From: Candidatus Neomicrothrix sp. UBA2110
GTDB lineage: Bacteria; Actinomycetota; Acidimicrobiia; Acidimicrobiales; Poriferisodalaceae
Reading direction: 5' to 3'
DNA length: 5,960 bases
Assembly (NCBI GenBank): GCA_002331465.1
Contig: DCYM01000024.1
Span: forward strand, 17,846 to 23,805
The notes below the pieces were generated by a model. It searched no databases, was not told the origin of the DNA, and saw nothing but the letters and a program-made list of their open reading frames with translations. Shown here piece after piece: positions 1-5,010 of the stretch (position 1 is the first letter of the stretch; the number at the start of each line of letters is the position of its first letter). The position numbers and the translations under genes are program-made.

Positions 1-841
1 CGTCGTGTTCGTCGTGTTGGTCGTGTGTGCCATGTTCGTGCGTTAGAAATCCAGCCGCGTTCGAAATAAGGAGTGTCGCTGCGAAGAGTGCGGCGCTTGC
101 CACTACAACTCGTGCTGATCGCGGGCCGGTCTCGGGGTTGTGTATCGAAGGCAAAGTATCCACCGTGGTGACGTAAATAAATGTGCCAGCCGAAAACAAC
201 AGCACAACCCCTACCAAGGACGCGCTGGCATTGTCCAAAACGAAATAAGCGCTGACCGCCCCGGCAGGGGTAGCTAACGCGAAGAGTAGTAAGCCGCCCC
301 ATATCGACTTGCGAGTAACGGCCTCATGTGATGAGAAAACGCCCAAACTCAACGCTGCGGGCACCCGGTGAACTAGAACGCCAAACGCAACCAATATCGA
401 GATCGACGTTTCACCTGATGCTGTTGCCGCTCCGATAGCTAGGCCGTCACCTACCGCGTGCACCGAGAGACCTATTGTCATCACTAAACCAGATTTTGGA
501 TGGTGAACGTGGCCATGACCGTGGCCCGCCTGATGGTCGTGATGTTCTTCATGAATAGCGTGGCTGAGCCCCATCCCCTCCAAAATCAGCATGAAAACAA
601 AGCCAGATGCCACCGCCGTCCCAAGTGTCAGTGGACTGTACGCGAGGCCATCGTGGCGCGAAACCATGTGAAAGCCCTCGGGCAGTACTACTAGCAGAGC
701 AGAACTCAATAGCAGCCCCGATGCGATGCCGGTCAAACGGTGCAAACTTTTTTCGGTGAGTTGGTCTGCTGTTGCGAGGCCAATCCCGCTTGCCGTGACT
801 GATATGAGGATTATCAAGGTTGACAAGCCAATCAGGATCAC
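1..841 (-). CDS. ZIP-family metal (zinc) transporter, ZIP9-like, 3' end just outside window
   Basis: Predicted inner-membrane transporter of divalent metal ions such as zinc. The frame is open for 280 codons from a GTG at 841, which has AGGA seven bases upstream; an in-frame TAG at 851-853 rules out a longer start. Hydrophobic segments lie near residues 3-21, 37-55, 71-90, 118-140, 146-169, 181-203, 208-228 and 245-264, matching the eight helices of ZIP proteins. A His-rich loop (about residues 95-114, with HGHGHVHH) sits between helices 3 and 4, as is usual for ZIPs. Helix 4 has the HAVGDG signature (H128, D132). Helix 5 reads HRVPAA (158-163), where most ZIPs have HKxPE; ZIP9 proteins also have HKAPAA. 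The segments LPEGFH, LLFSAGTFIYVTTVDTLP and FALATP are also ZIP9-like. A second His/Asp-rich stretch starts at about residue 268 and runs to the window edge, so only the extreme C-terminus is missing. Family is sure; metal and direction are inferred. Confidence 0.9.
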   Translation of the reverse strand, partial: MILIGLSTLIILISVTASGIGLATADQLTEKSLHRLTGIASGLLLSSALLVVLPEGFHMVSRHDGLAYSPLTLGTAVASGFVFMLILEGMGLSHAIHEEHHDHQAGHGHGHVHHPKSGLVMTIGLSVHAVGDGLAIGAATASGETSISILVAFGVLVHRVPAALSLGVFSSHEAVTRKSIWGGLLLFALATPAGAVSAYFVLDNASASLVGVVLLFSAGTFIYVTTVDTLPSIHNPETGPRSARVVVASAALFAATLLISNAAGFLTHEHGTHDQHDEHD

Positions 842-853
842 GCCGAGATCCTA

Positions 854-870
854 ATAGGAATGGTTCTTAT
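854..870. promoter_or_regulatory. 17-bp dyad upstream of ZIP gene, candidate operator
   Basis: ATAGGAA-TGG-TTCTTAT is an inverted repeat with seven-base arms and a single mismatch. It ends 13 bases upstream of the ZIP start codon, so a bound protein would block initiation or the ribosome site. Its AT-rich arms around a short centre are like Fur/Zur-family sites, which often control zinc uptake genes. Which regulator binds is an inference; the symmetry is seen directly. Confidence 0.4.
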
Positions 871-907
871 GTTCGACTTGGGCCATTCGTGATATGTCGC
901 GGCGCGA

Positions 908-931
908 GCCCGTTGCTTTTTGGCGACGGGC
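908..931. promoter_or_regulatory. Strong hairpin in the ZIP/nitroreductase divergent spacer
   Basis: GCCCGTTGC (908-916) and GCGACGGGC (923-931) pair over nine positions with one G-T wobble and a six-base, T-rich loop. The hairpin ends 21 bases before the nitroreductase GTG. Neither side is followed by a T run, so it is not an ordinary intrinsic terminator; an operator or a 5' leader hairpin is more likely. Confidence 0.35.
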
Positions 932-952
932 ATGTGTTAGCGAGGTCGTGGT

Positions 953-1777
953 GTGATCTATGTTTTTGTCATGCAGAAGTCGCACCTTGACCAACGTGCC
1001 CTCCAAGGGTTCAACCAATTGGTGAGTGCTCGACGGAGCGTTCGAAGCTTCGAGCCGGGAGAGCCAATACCGAAAGAAACGCTCGAGAAAATTGCTGACG
1101 CTGGACGATGGGCGCCATCGGGCGCGAATTCACAACCCTGGGAAATATGCGTTGTCGAAGAATCTGAGCGGGTACGCGACGTCGCATCTTTGATGGCAAG
1201 CCAAGCCGATCGACTCAACGAACACTGCAAAGGATTTCCACACGTTCACAAAAAGCACTGGGTGCATGACTCGGTTGCGCTCATGGTGGTGTTTGTTGAC
1301 GCCCGCTGGGCTGACACGTTCCCCACTGCGCTCGAACCTGAGCTTGATGCCACTGAGTACGAAGAAAACCGTCGGAACATTTTGCTTGTCTCTGTGGGAG
1401 CAGCGGTCCAAAACATCCAGTTAGCGACCACAGCTGTCGGATTGAGCTCAGCCTGGCTTTCAGGGGGTGGCGAGCCCCAAACGGCGCAGGATCTACAGGG
1501 GCTTCTCGGCTTTCCATCGACCCATACTCCGTATGGAATTGTGCCGATTGGTTGGCCACGAAGGCGAGCGGAAAGCCGTTGGAGACGTCCGATCGAAGAA
1601 GTTATCCATTGGAATGAAGCAGCAACGGAGAACCTGCGAAGTCGCGAGGACATTGATTATTACATTGAGAAGGAGCGTCGACACTCGATCTATAAAGACG
1701 CCCAATCCCGAGACAGGCACCTCTCCGAAATTACTCCTGTCGATGGAGAAATCGACCAAGTCGACGACGGAAATTGA
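953..1777 (+). CDS. Nitroreductase family protein (FMN-dependent)
   Basis: A 274-residue flavoprotein of the nitroreductase/FMN-dependent oxidoreductase fold. Such enzymes use NAD(P)H and FMN to reduce nitro compounds, quinones or other electron-poor substrates, usually as cytoplasmic dimers. The N-terminal phosphate/FMN-binding motif SARRSVRSF is at residues 25-33. The second flavin motif, RWAPSGANSQPWE, is at 52-64. The helix VSVGAAVQNIQLATTAVGL is at 147-164 and PYGIVPIGWP at 193-202, all in the family order. The length is above the roughly 200-residue core because of an insert at about 85-140 (His-, Trp- and acid-rich) and a charged tail after 215 that is rich in Arg and Glu. The GTG at 953 is chosen because GAGG at 942-945 lies seven bases upstream; the in-frame ATG at 971 has no SD. 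The gene diverges from the ZIP transporter. The substrate cannot be told, and BluB-like or dehalogenase-type relatives share the fold. Confidence 0.93.
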   Translation: MIYVFVMQKSHLDQRALQGFNQLVSARRSVRSFEPGEPIPKETLEKIADAGRWAPSGANSQPWEICVVEESERVRDVASLMASQADRLNEHCKGFPHVHKKHWVHDSVALMVVFVDARWADTFPTALEPELDATEYEENRRNILLVSVGAAVQNIQLATTAVGLSSAWLSGGGEPQTAQDLQGLLGFPSTHTPYGIVPIGWPRRRAESRWRRPIEEVIHWNEAATENLRSREDIDYYIEKERRHSIYKDAQSRDRHLSEITPVDGEIDQVDDGN

Positions 1778-2174
1778 TAAAGCGCTCATCTCGAACGGCA
1801 TCTTGAGTTCGTAGCTCGGCTAATGAGCCGCAACCGCAATCGTCAGCTGCCGGGTCGCCGAAATGGCGGTGGGGGCATCCTAGGCGGTGGTCAAGAAACA
1901 CCACGCACTCATAGGTGCCACCATTGGGGTCGATCCGCAAATAGCGTTGCGCACCCCCGGCAAAACGACGGTCGAAGTTCATATCCTGATGCTACTCATC
2001 TGACAAGGGTTGCTCCGTTGGGGCGGTCGCTGGTTGTCTTAAGAGGGGTTCTCCCAATACAAACCGGTAGAAGTGCCTCGGTGGGTGACTGTCACTAGCT
2101 TTCGCCCCTTGAGGGCCCCGCATCCAGATATTCCTAAATGGAGATGGGAACCTCCTTTTCTCAATTTCTGACGA
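1734..2174 (-). pseudogene. Unrecognised minus-strand reading frame broken by one amber codon
   Basis: One minus-strand frame stays open from 2174 to 1734 except for a TAG at 1992-1994. The upstream part has an ATG at 2123 and gives 43 residues (MRGPQGAK...LSDE). The downstream part has an ATG at 1982 and gives 83 residues, including RYLRIDPNGGTYECVVFLDH and a Cys/His-rich patch (GCPHRHFGDPAADDCGCG). The last 44 bases overlap the 3' end of the nitroreductase gene on the other strand. Neither ATG has a good SD; AGGAGG at 2151-2156 is not followed by a start codon at a useful distance. I recognise no family. It may be a decayed gene, two small genes, or chance open frame. Nothing else in 1778-2270 looks coding. 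Confidence 0.25.
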
Positions 2175-2275
2175 TTACCTAAACTCTGAAACGGTGTATC
2201 GGACGAGGACTCTCCCTGGTTCTGCTACGTCGTTTACGGTTACCTTTCGGTTTTCGCAAAGACGTTCTCAACGAT

Positions 2276-2305
2276 TTGAGCTTAGAACCCCGTATCCTTG
2301 ATATT
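2276..2305 (+). promoter_or_regulatory. Possible sigma70-type promoter of the cold-shock gene
   Basis: TTGAGC at 2276-2281 and GATATT at 2300-2305 are separated by 18 bases. The -10 box is only a 4/6 match. A start near 2312 would give a leader of about 40 bases before the cold-shock ATG. The placement is reasonable but the match is modest. Confidence 0.3.
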
Positions 2306-2351
2306 GGAGAAGTCGAAAGCGGCTTCAATTTCATATATGAGGAGGGCCCAG

Positions 2352-2555
2352 ATGGCCCAAGGCAAAGTAAAATTTTTCAACTCACAGAAAGGGTTCGGCT
2401 TCATCACTCCTAGCGATGGCGGCGACGACCTTTTTGTGCATTACTCAAATATTGCGGGTGACGGCTACAAGTCACTTGAAGAAGACCAAGACGTTTCTTT
2501 CGATATTGGTCAAGGACGCAAGGGTGATGAAGCTCAGAATGTACGAGCTCTTTGA
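2352..2555 (+). CDS. Cold-shock protein (CspA family)
   Basis: A 67-residue single cold-shock domain, the standard length for CspA-type proteins. These are cytoplasmic OB-fold proteins that bind single-stranded RNA and DNA and act as RNA chaperones in cold adaptation or growth. The sequence opens with the usual GKVKFFN (residues 4-10). RNP1 is KGFGFI (13-18) and RNP2 is LFVHYS (27-32); the later strands hold GYKSLEEDQDVSFDI and end in AQNVRAL. The ATG at 2352 is chosen because GAGGAGGG at 2339-2346 lies five bases upstream and the family begins there. The in-frame ATG at 2337 overlaps that SD, and a TTG at 2298 would add 18 residues foreign to the family. The gene stands alone between a weak promoter and a strong terminator, so it is probably monocistronic. 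Confidence 0.96.
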   Translation: MAQGKVKFFNSQKGFGFITPSDGGDDLFVHYSNIAGDGYKSLEEDQDVSFDIGQGRKGDEAQNVRAL

Positions 2556-2579
2556 TCTGAACAAAAACTAACTACGAAT

Positions 2580-2633
2580 ACGACCGGTAGCGCTGCATTT
2601 ACTGTTGGCCTACCGGTCGTCTCGTTTGTTTTG
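2580..2633 (+). terminator. Intrinsic terminator after the cold-shock gene
   Basis: ACGACCGGTAG (2580-2590) and CTACCGGTCGT (2610-2620) form a perfect 11-bp stem with a 19-base loop. The right arm is followed by the T-rich CTCGTTTGTTTTG. It lies 24 bases after the cold-shock stop codon. Confidence 0.8.
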
Positions 2634-2666
2634 TCGCCCTATGAACATCTTAAACCCAGGCAAGAA

Positions 2667-2813
2667 CTAAGTCTGACTGCTCCTTTGGTGCGGTCTTTTG
2701 TCGCTTTCGCGTAGAAGCAGAAAGGTCACCGGCACTGACACGACAGAAGCCACTAAGCCCTGCGGCAAAATGTTGATACGCCAATGAGAAGCGAGTTCGT
2801 CAAGATCTCTCAT
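2667..2813 (-). CDS. Possible 48-residue membrane microprotein, unrecognised
   Basis: The only coding-like frame in the stretch between the cold-shock terminator and the sulfurtransferase gene. From an ATG at 2813 it reads 48 residues. An acidic N-terminus (MRDLDELASHW) leads into a hydrophobic segment at about residues 13-34 (INILPQGLVASVVSVPVTFL), followed by a charged tail (RESDKRPHQRSSQT). This is the profile of a single-span membrane protein. The frame is closed by TAG upstream near the direct repeats, so no longer start exists. There is no clear SD upstream of the ATG, which lowers confidence. I know no family for it. The gene would run opposite to both neighbours. Confidence 0.35.
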   Translation of the reverse strand: MRDLDELASHWRINILPQGLVASVVSVPVTFLLLRESDKRPHQRSSQT

Positions 2814-2825
2814 GACAAGATCGCA

Positions 2826-2857
2826 GTTACTGTTGGGTGGCTACCGGGTTACTGTTG
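2826..2857. repeat. Pair of 10-bp direct repeats, 22-bp period
   Basis: GTTACTGTTG occurs at 2826-2835 and again at 2848-2857 (start to start 22 bp, about two helical turns). On the minus strand the motif is CAACAGTAAC and lies 13 to 44 bases upstream of the small ORF start. An inverted pair, TTGGGTG (2833-2839) and CACCCAA (2858-2864), overlaps it. It could be a two-site operator; this is inference. Confidence 0.35.
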
Positions 2858-2969
2858 CACCCAAGTTGTGTCGATGTAACCCGCTGCGAAAGACAGTCCT
2901 TGTTCGGCGCACAATTAGCAACTTAACTGCGGAGCGACTGTATGTGCCACGGGACCCAGGGGTGGTTTG

Positions 2970-3848
2970 ATGGTTGATTACGGCCAAATATTCGTTCAAG
3001 CCGATTGGCTTGAAGAACACCTAGGAGATCCTGGTGTAGCCATTCTGGATGTTCGGACCGGTTTTCGTCCGCGCCCGCCGGGACCGTCAGATTTTTTTTC
3101 AATGCGTTCCAAATACGAGGCTGGACACCTTGAAGGCGCTCATTACCTTCATATGGTTGACGATCTCTCCGACCCACAAGGCTCGTTTCCGTTCACTGCT
3201 CTGGATCCCAACCAAGTTCGTCAACTGCTGGGTGCCCTGGGCGTTTCAAACGAGCAGACTTTGGTGCTGTACGGCAGCGATGTGCCTCCAGTCGTGCATC
3301 GGTGCTGGTGGATACTCGCCCAGGCTGGAGCGACTGATGTGCGGGTACTTGATTGCACTTACAACGCCTGGGTGGATGCCGGTCGGCCCGTGACAAACGC
3401 GCCAGCCGCAGTTGATTCCAAGAGATTTGAAGGGTCCGCAAGACCTGAGTGGATTGCCAGTAAAGAGATGGTCTTTGCAGCAATCGAAGACCCATCGATT
3501 GGGTTGGTGAATGCCCTCACGAAAGAGCAATTCGAAGGAAGAGGACAATTCTTTGGCAAACCAGGGCGAATCCCCCAAAGCATCAGCGTTCCCGCTATTG
3601 ACTTGACCGATCCGATGTCGGGAGCGCTGCGAAAGCCTGATGAACTTCAAGAAGCCTTTGACAAAGCTGGAGCTAACAATTTCGACCACCTAATCACTTA
3701 CTGCGGGGGCGGAATAGCAGCTAGCACCGCTTTTCTCGCGCTGAAGCTGATTGGGTGGGAACGCATAGCGTTATACGACGGCTCGCTGATGGAATGGAAC
3801 GAAGACCCTGTCGCGCCTATTGAGGTGGGCCCGCTTGTGCATGATTGA
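2970..3848 (+). CDS. Thiosulfate/3-mercaptopyruvate sulfurtransferase (two-domain rhodanese)
   Basis: A 292-residue tandem rhodanese, the normal length for SseA/TST enzymes, which move a sulfane sulfur from thiosulfate or 3-mercaptopyruvate to cyanide, thiols or a protein acceptor through a cysteine persulfide. The N-terminal structural domain (about 7-140) has VAILDVRTG (23-31), the motif YEAGHLEGAHYL (49-60) and LVLYGSD (98-104) without a catalytic Cys at the usual place. The C-terminal catalytic domain (about 160-285) has LVNALTKEQFEG, GRIPQSISVPAIDL and the active loop TYCGGGIAAS with catalytic C245, then LYDGSLMEW. The CGGGIA loop differs from CRxG (rhodanese) and CG(S/G)GVT (mercaptopyruvate type), so the donor is open. 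ATG 2970 is chosen because AGGGG at 2958-2962 lies seven bases upstream; the adjacent TTG at 2967 is less likely. No leader peptide is seen, so it is cytoplasmic. Confidence 0.94.
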   Translation: MVDYGQIFVQADWLEEHLGDPGVAILDVRTGFRPRPPGPSDFFSMRSKYEAGHLEGAHYLHMVDDLSDPQGSFPFTALDPNQVRQLLGALGVSNEQTLVLYGSDVPPVVHRCWWILAQAGATDVRVLDCTYNAWVDAGRPVTNAPAAVDSKRFEGSARPEWIASKEMVFAAIEDPSIGLVNALTKEQFEGRGQFFGKPGRIPQSISVPAIDLTDPMSGALRKPDELQEAFDKAGANNFDHLITYCGGGIAASTAFLALKLIGWERIALYDGSLMEWNEDPVAPIEVGPLVHD

Positions 3849-3976
3849 GGCGCCTACGGTCAACAACCCCAGGTTTTTGACGCCGGACATCTCTTGGGGA
3901 TCTCAAGGCACTAAGCCATGTGCTGAACTGTTACATCCAATCTAAACTCGGCAGCTATCTCAGAGAAGGAACTGAT

Positions 3977-4294
3977 GTGATTAGTGTCGTAACTCGATGG
4001 GAAGGTAGTCCCCAAGCTATTCATGCCGTTGAGGCTGGATCACGCGCTGCGAGGTCTCAACATATGGAGTGGGGGGCGGCGAATCCTCGCCTGATGCGCC
4101 CCGTGACTGGTACCGGAGGTCTCGAAGTCGCTTTGTATGTGTGTGATTTTGATTCCATGGAGGCGTACGGGCGTTTCTGGGATCAAGTTTCCGCTAGTGA
4201 TTGGTTTGTTCAGCTTCAGAAAGATGTTGCAGCTGCTCATCCGCAACTCCGGATGGCTGACCAACTGATTATGTACGACGCGATTGCTGACTGA
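3977..4294 (+). CDS. Small protein with NIPSNAP-like/dimeric alpha-beta barrel look
   Basis: A 105-residue cytoplasmic protein. The GTG at 3977 is chosen because AAGGA at 3966-3970 lies six bases upstream and the first strand (VISVVTRWEG) then starts at the N-terminus; an in-frame GTG at 3920 would add 19 residues without an SD. The order is strand (ISVVTRWEG), helix (SPQAIHAVEAGSRAARSQHMEW), a turn with PRLMRPVTGTGG, strand (LEVALYVCDF), helix (SMEAYGRFWDQVSASDWFVQLQKDVAAAHP), and last strand (RMADQLIMYDA). This beta-alpha-beta-beta-alpha-beta order is that of the dimeric alpha/beta barrel (ferredoxin-like) folds, and the 'F-S-EAY-FW-...-S-DW' helix resembles the DP(E)WQAF part of NIPSNAP proteins. 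No catalytic residues can be pointed out. The gene lies 128 bases after the sulfurtransferase and may be separately expressed. The fold call is moderate; the function is unknown. Confidence 0.75.
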   Translation: MISVVTRWEGSPQAIHAVEAGSRAARSQHMEWGAANPRLMRPVTGTGGLEVALYVCDFDSMEAYGRFWDQVSASDWFVQLQKDVAAAHPQLRMADQLIMYDAIAD

Positions 4295-4322
4295 AAAGAT
4301 TTCGTTGACCCGTTTCTTTGGT

Positions 4323-4347
4323 GGCTGGTCATAGCCCTGTTTTTCTT
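4323..4347 (+). terminator. Weak terminator-like hairpin after the 3977-4294 gene
   Basis: GGCT (4323-4326) and AGCC (4333-4336) form a four-base stem with a six-base loop, followed by CTGTTTTTCTTG. The T run is good but the stem is short, so this is only a possible terminator. Confidence 0.3.
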
Positions 4348-4362
4348 GTGCTAAACAACTGT

Positions 4363-4388
4363 TGGTCGGTTGACCAGGACTTCGGTCC
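4363..4388. promoter_or_regulatory. Two adjacent small hairpins overlapping a promoter-like site
   Basis: TGGTC-GGTT-GACCA (4363-4376) is followed at once by GGAC-TTCG-GTCC (4377-4388). Both are perfect inverted repeats; the second has a UUCG tetraloop. They overlap the -35 element and spacer of the promoter-like sequence at 4370-4399, so the first could serve as an operator. Confidence 0.35.
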
Positions 4389-4399
4389 ACCATCATTAT
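4370..4399 (+). promoter_or_regulatory. Sigma70-like promoter facing the tandem repeats
   Basis: TTGACC at 4370-4375 (5/6 to the -35 consensus) and CATTAT at 4394-4399 (4/6 to the -10 consensus) are 18 bases apart. Transcription would begin near 4406, just before the 40-bp repeats. Confidence 0.4.
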
Positions 4400-4410
4400 C
4401 AACTCAAGAC

Positions 4411-4530
4411 AACACTGAACTTGGGAACACGGAAGCGAAAGCGGAAGTGCGAACACTGAAGTAGGAACACGGAAGCGAAAGCGGAAGTGCGAACACTGAA
4501 GTAGGAACACGGAAGCGGAAGCGGAAGTGG
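4411..4530. repeat. Tandem array of about three 40-bp repeats
   Basis: Two 40-bp units, 4424-4463 and 4464-4503, are identical. A third, 4504-4530, is cut short and has one internal change (GCGAAAGC to GCGGAAGC). The bases before the array (4411-4423, AACACTGAACTTG) are a diverged copy of the end of the unit, so the array is about three copies. Each unit holds the purine-rich core GGAAGCGAAAGCGGAAG and the segment GAACACTGAAGTA. Because 40 is not a multiple of three, the array cannot encode a repeated peptide in one frame, which speaks against a coding role. The array sits in the gene-free stretch between two convergent genes. Confidence 0.9.
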
Positions 4531-4620
4531 CGTCGGCTCGAAAGGGTCTGACAGAGCAGGGGAGGGGAAGACTTGTACTGGCAACGAATGGGGTAAACCG
4601 ATTCGGAAGCTTCTGGGATA

Positions 4621-4643
4621 GGCCCCCTTCGGGGGGTCTTTCC
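4621..4643 (+). terminator. UUCG hairpin with T-rich tail
   Basis: GGCCCCC (4621-4627), loop TTCG, GGGGGTC (4632-4638) form a seven-base stem with one G-T wobble and a UUCG tetraloop, followed by TTTCC. The T's lie on the plus-strand side, where no gene precedes it for over 300 bases. It also lies 30 bases after the minus-strand NIPSNAP stop and may act there too, although the minus side has no T run. Confidence 0.6.
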
Positions 4644-4668
4644 GCGTCTAGGCAACGCCCAGTAGTTC

Positions 4669-5001
4669 CTAGGGTCGAGGACCCCAGGGCGCTGCTTGCA
4701 TCAGTTGAATCTCTTGGCGCTCCAGAAGTGGCCGCAGTTGAGCAGCAAAGGCCATGAAATCCTCGTCAGTAAACAAGTTTTTCCAGAACTCGCGACGTTC
4801 AACATCGCTTCCGAACCGCCAAATATGAATCAACTGATGCAACGGACCGGTATCTGATACGAAATAACCCACCAGGAATTTGGAGTGACCGCCTGCCTCG
4901 AGCGCAGGCCACCCTTCGTTCGAATACAACTCGAGGACCGTGCCCATTTGACCCACCGTCACGTCGTAGGTTCGTTGTTCGTAAAGTTCCAATTGGCTCA
5001 C
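4669..5001 (-). CDS. NIPSNAP-family protein
   Basis: A 110-residue protein of the NIPSNAP family, small cytoplasmic proteins with a dimeric alpha/beta-barrel fold whose role in bacteria is mostly unknown. The family's pattern runs the full length: the first strand YEQRTYDVTVGQ (residues 7-18), a helix with VLELYSNEGWPALE, the strand LVGYFVSDTGPLHQLIHIWRF (centre of the domain), the helix VERREFWKNLFTDEDFMAF, and the end LRPLLERQEIQLMQAAPW. The GTG at 5001 is chosen because AAGGT at 5008-5012 lies six bases upstream; it also fits the family's N-terminus. The thioredoxin-fold gene lies just upstream on the same strand, and a possible reading frame of that gene ends at TAA 5011-5013, overlapping this SD, which would suggest translational coupling. 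A UUCG hairpin lies downstream at 4621-4638. Confidence 0.92.
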   Translation of the reverse strand: MSQLELYEQRTYDVTVGQMGTVLELYSNEGWPALEAGGHSKFLVGYFVSDTGPLHQLIHIWRFGSDVERREFWKNLFTDEDFMAFAAQLRPLLERQEIQLMQAAPWGPRP

Positions 5002-5010
5002 GACGCGACC

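Noticed and set aside
500..694. Plus-strand 64-residue open frame
   Set aside because: It lies wholly over the ZIP gene's His-rich loop and helices on the minus strand, has no SD of note and no domain pattern.
958..1801. Several open frames of 62-135 residues within the nitroreductase gene, on both strands
   Set aside because: Shadows of the well-supported nitroreductase frame, with Arg/Ser/Pro-rich low-likelihood products.
1817..1830. CGGCT-AATG-AGCCG hairpin after the nitroreductase gene as a terminator
   Set aside because: Five-base stem with no following T run; not enough to call.
1823..2098. Plus-strand 91-residue open frame (MSRNRNRQLPGRRN...)
   Set aside because: Gly/Arg-rich composition typical of a shadow, no SD; the opposite strand reads more like protein.
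2136..2159. Hairpin GGAG/CTCC followed by TTTT as a terminator
   Set aside because: Four-base core stem with a mismatch and no gene that clearly ends before it.
3920..3976. Longer start (GTG 3920) for the 3977 gene
   Set aside because: No SD upstream of 3920, whereas AAGGA is correctly placed before GTG 3977 and the fold begins there.
4411..4530. CRISPR array
   Set aside because: The copies abut without unique spacers and no cas gene is present.
4040..4655. Minus-strand frames rich in Phe, Arg, Ser, Leu and Pro over the repeats
   Set aside because: They are translations of the 40-bp repeats, which shift frame at each unit, and of the opposite strand of a real gene.
4527..4757. Plus-strand 76-residue open frame
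   Set aside because: It crosses the UUCG hairpin and the 3' end of the NIPSNAP gene on the other strand and shows no family pattern.
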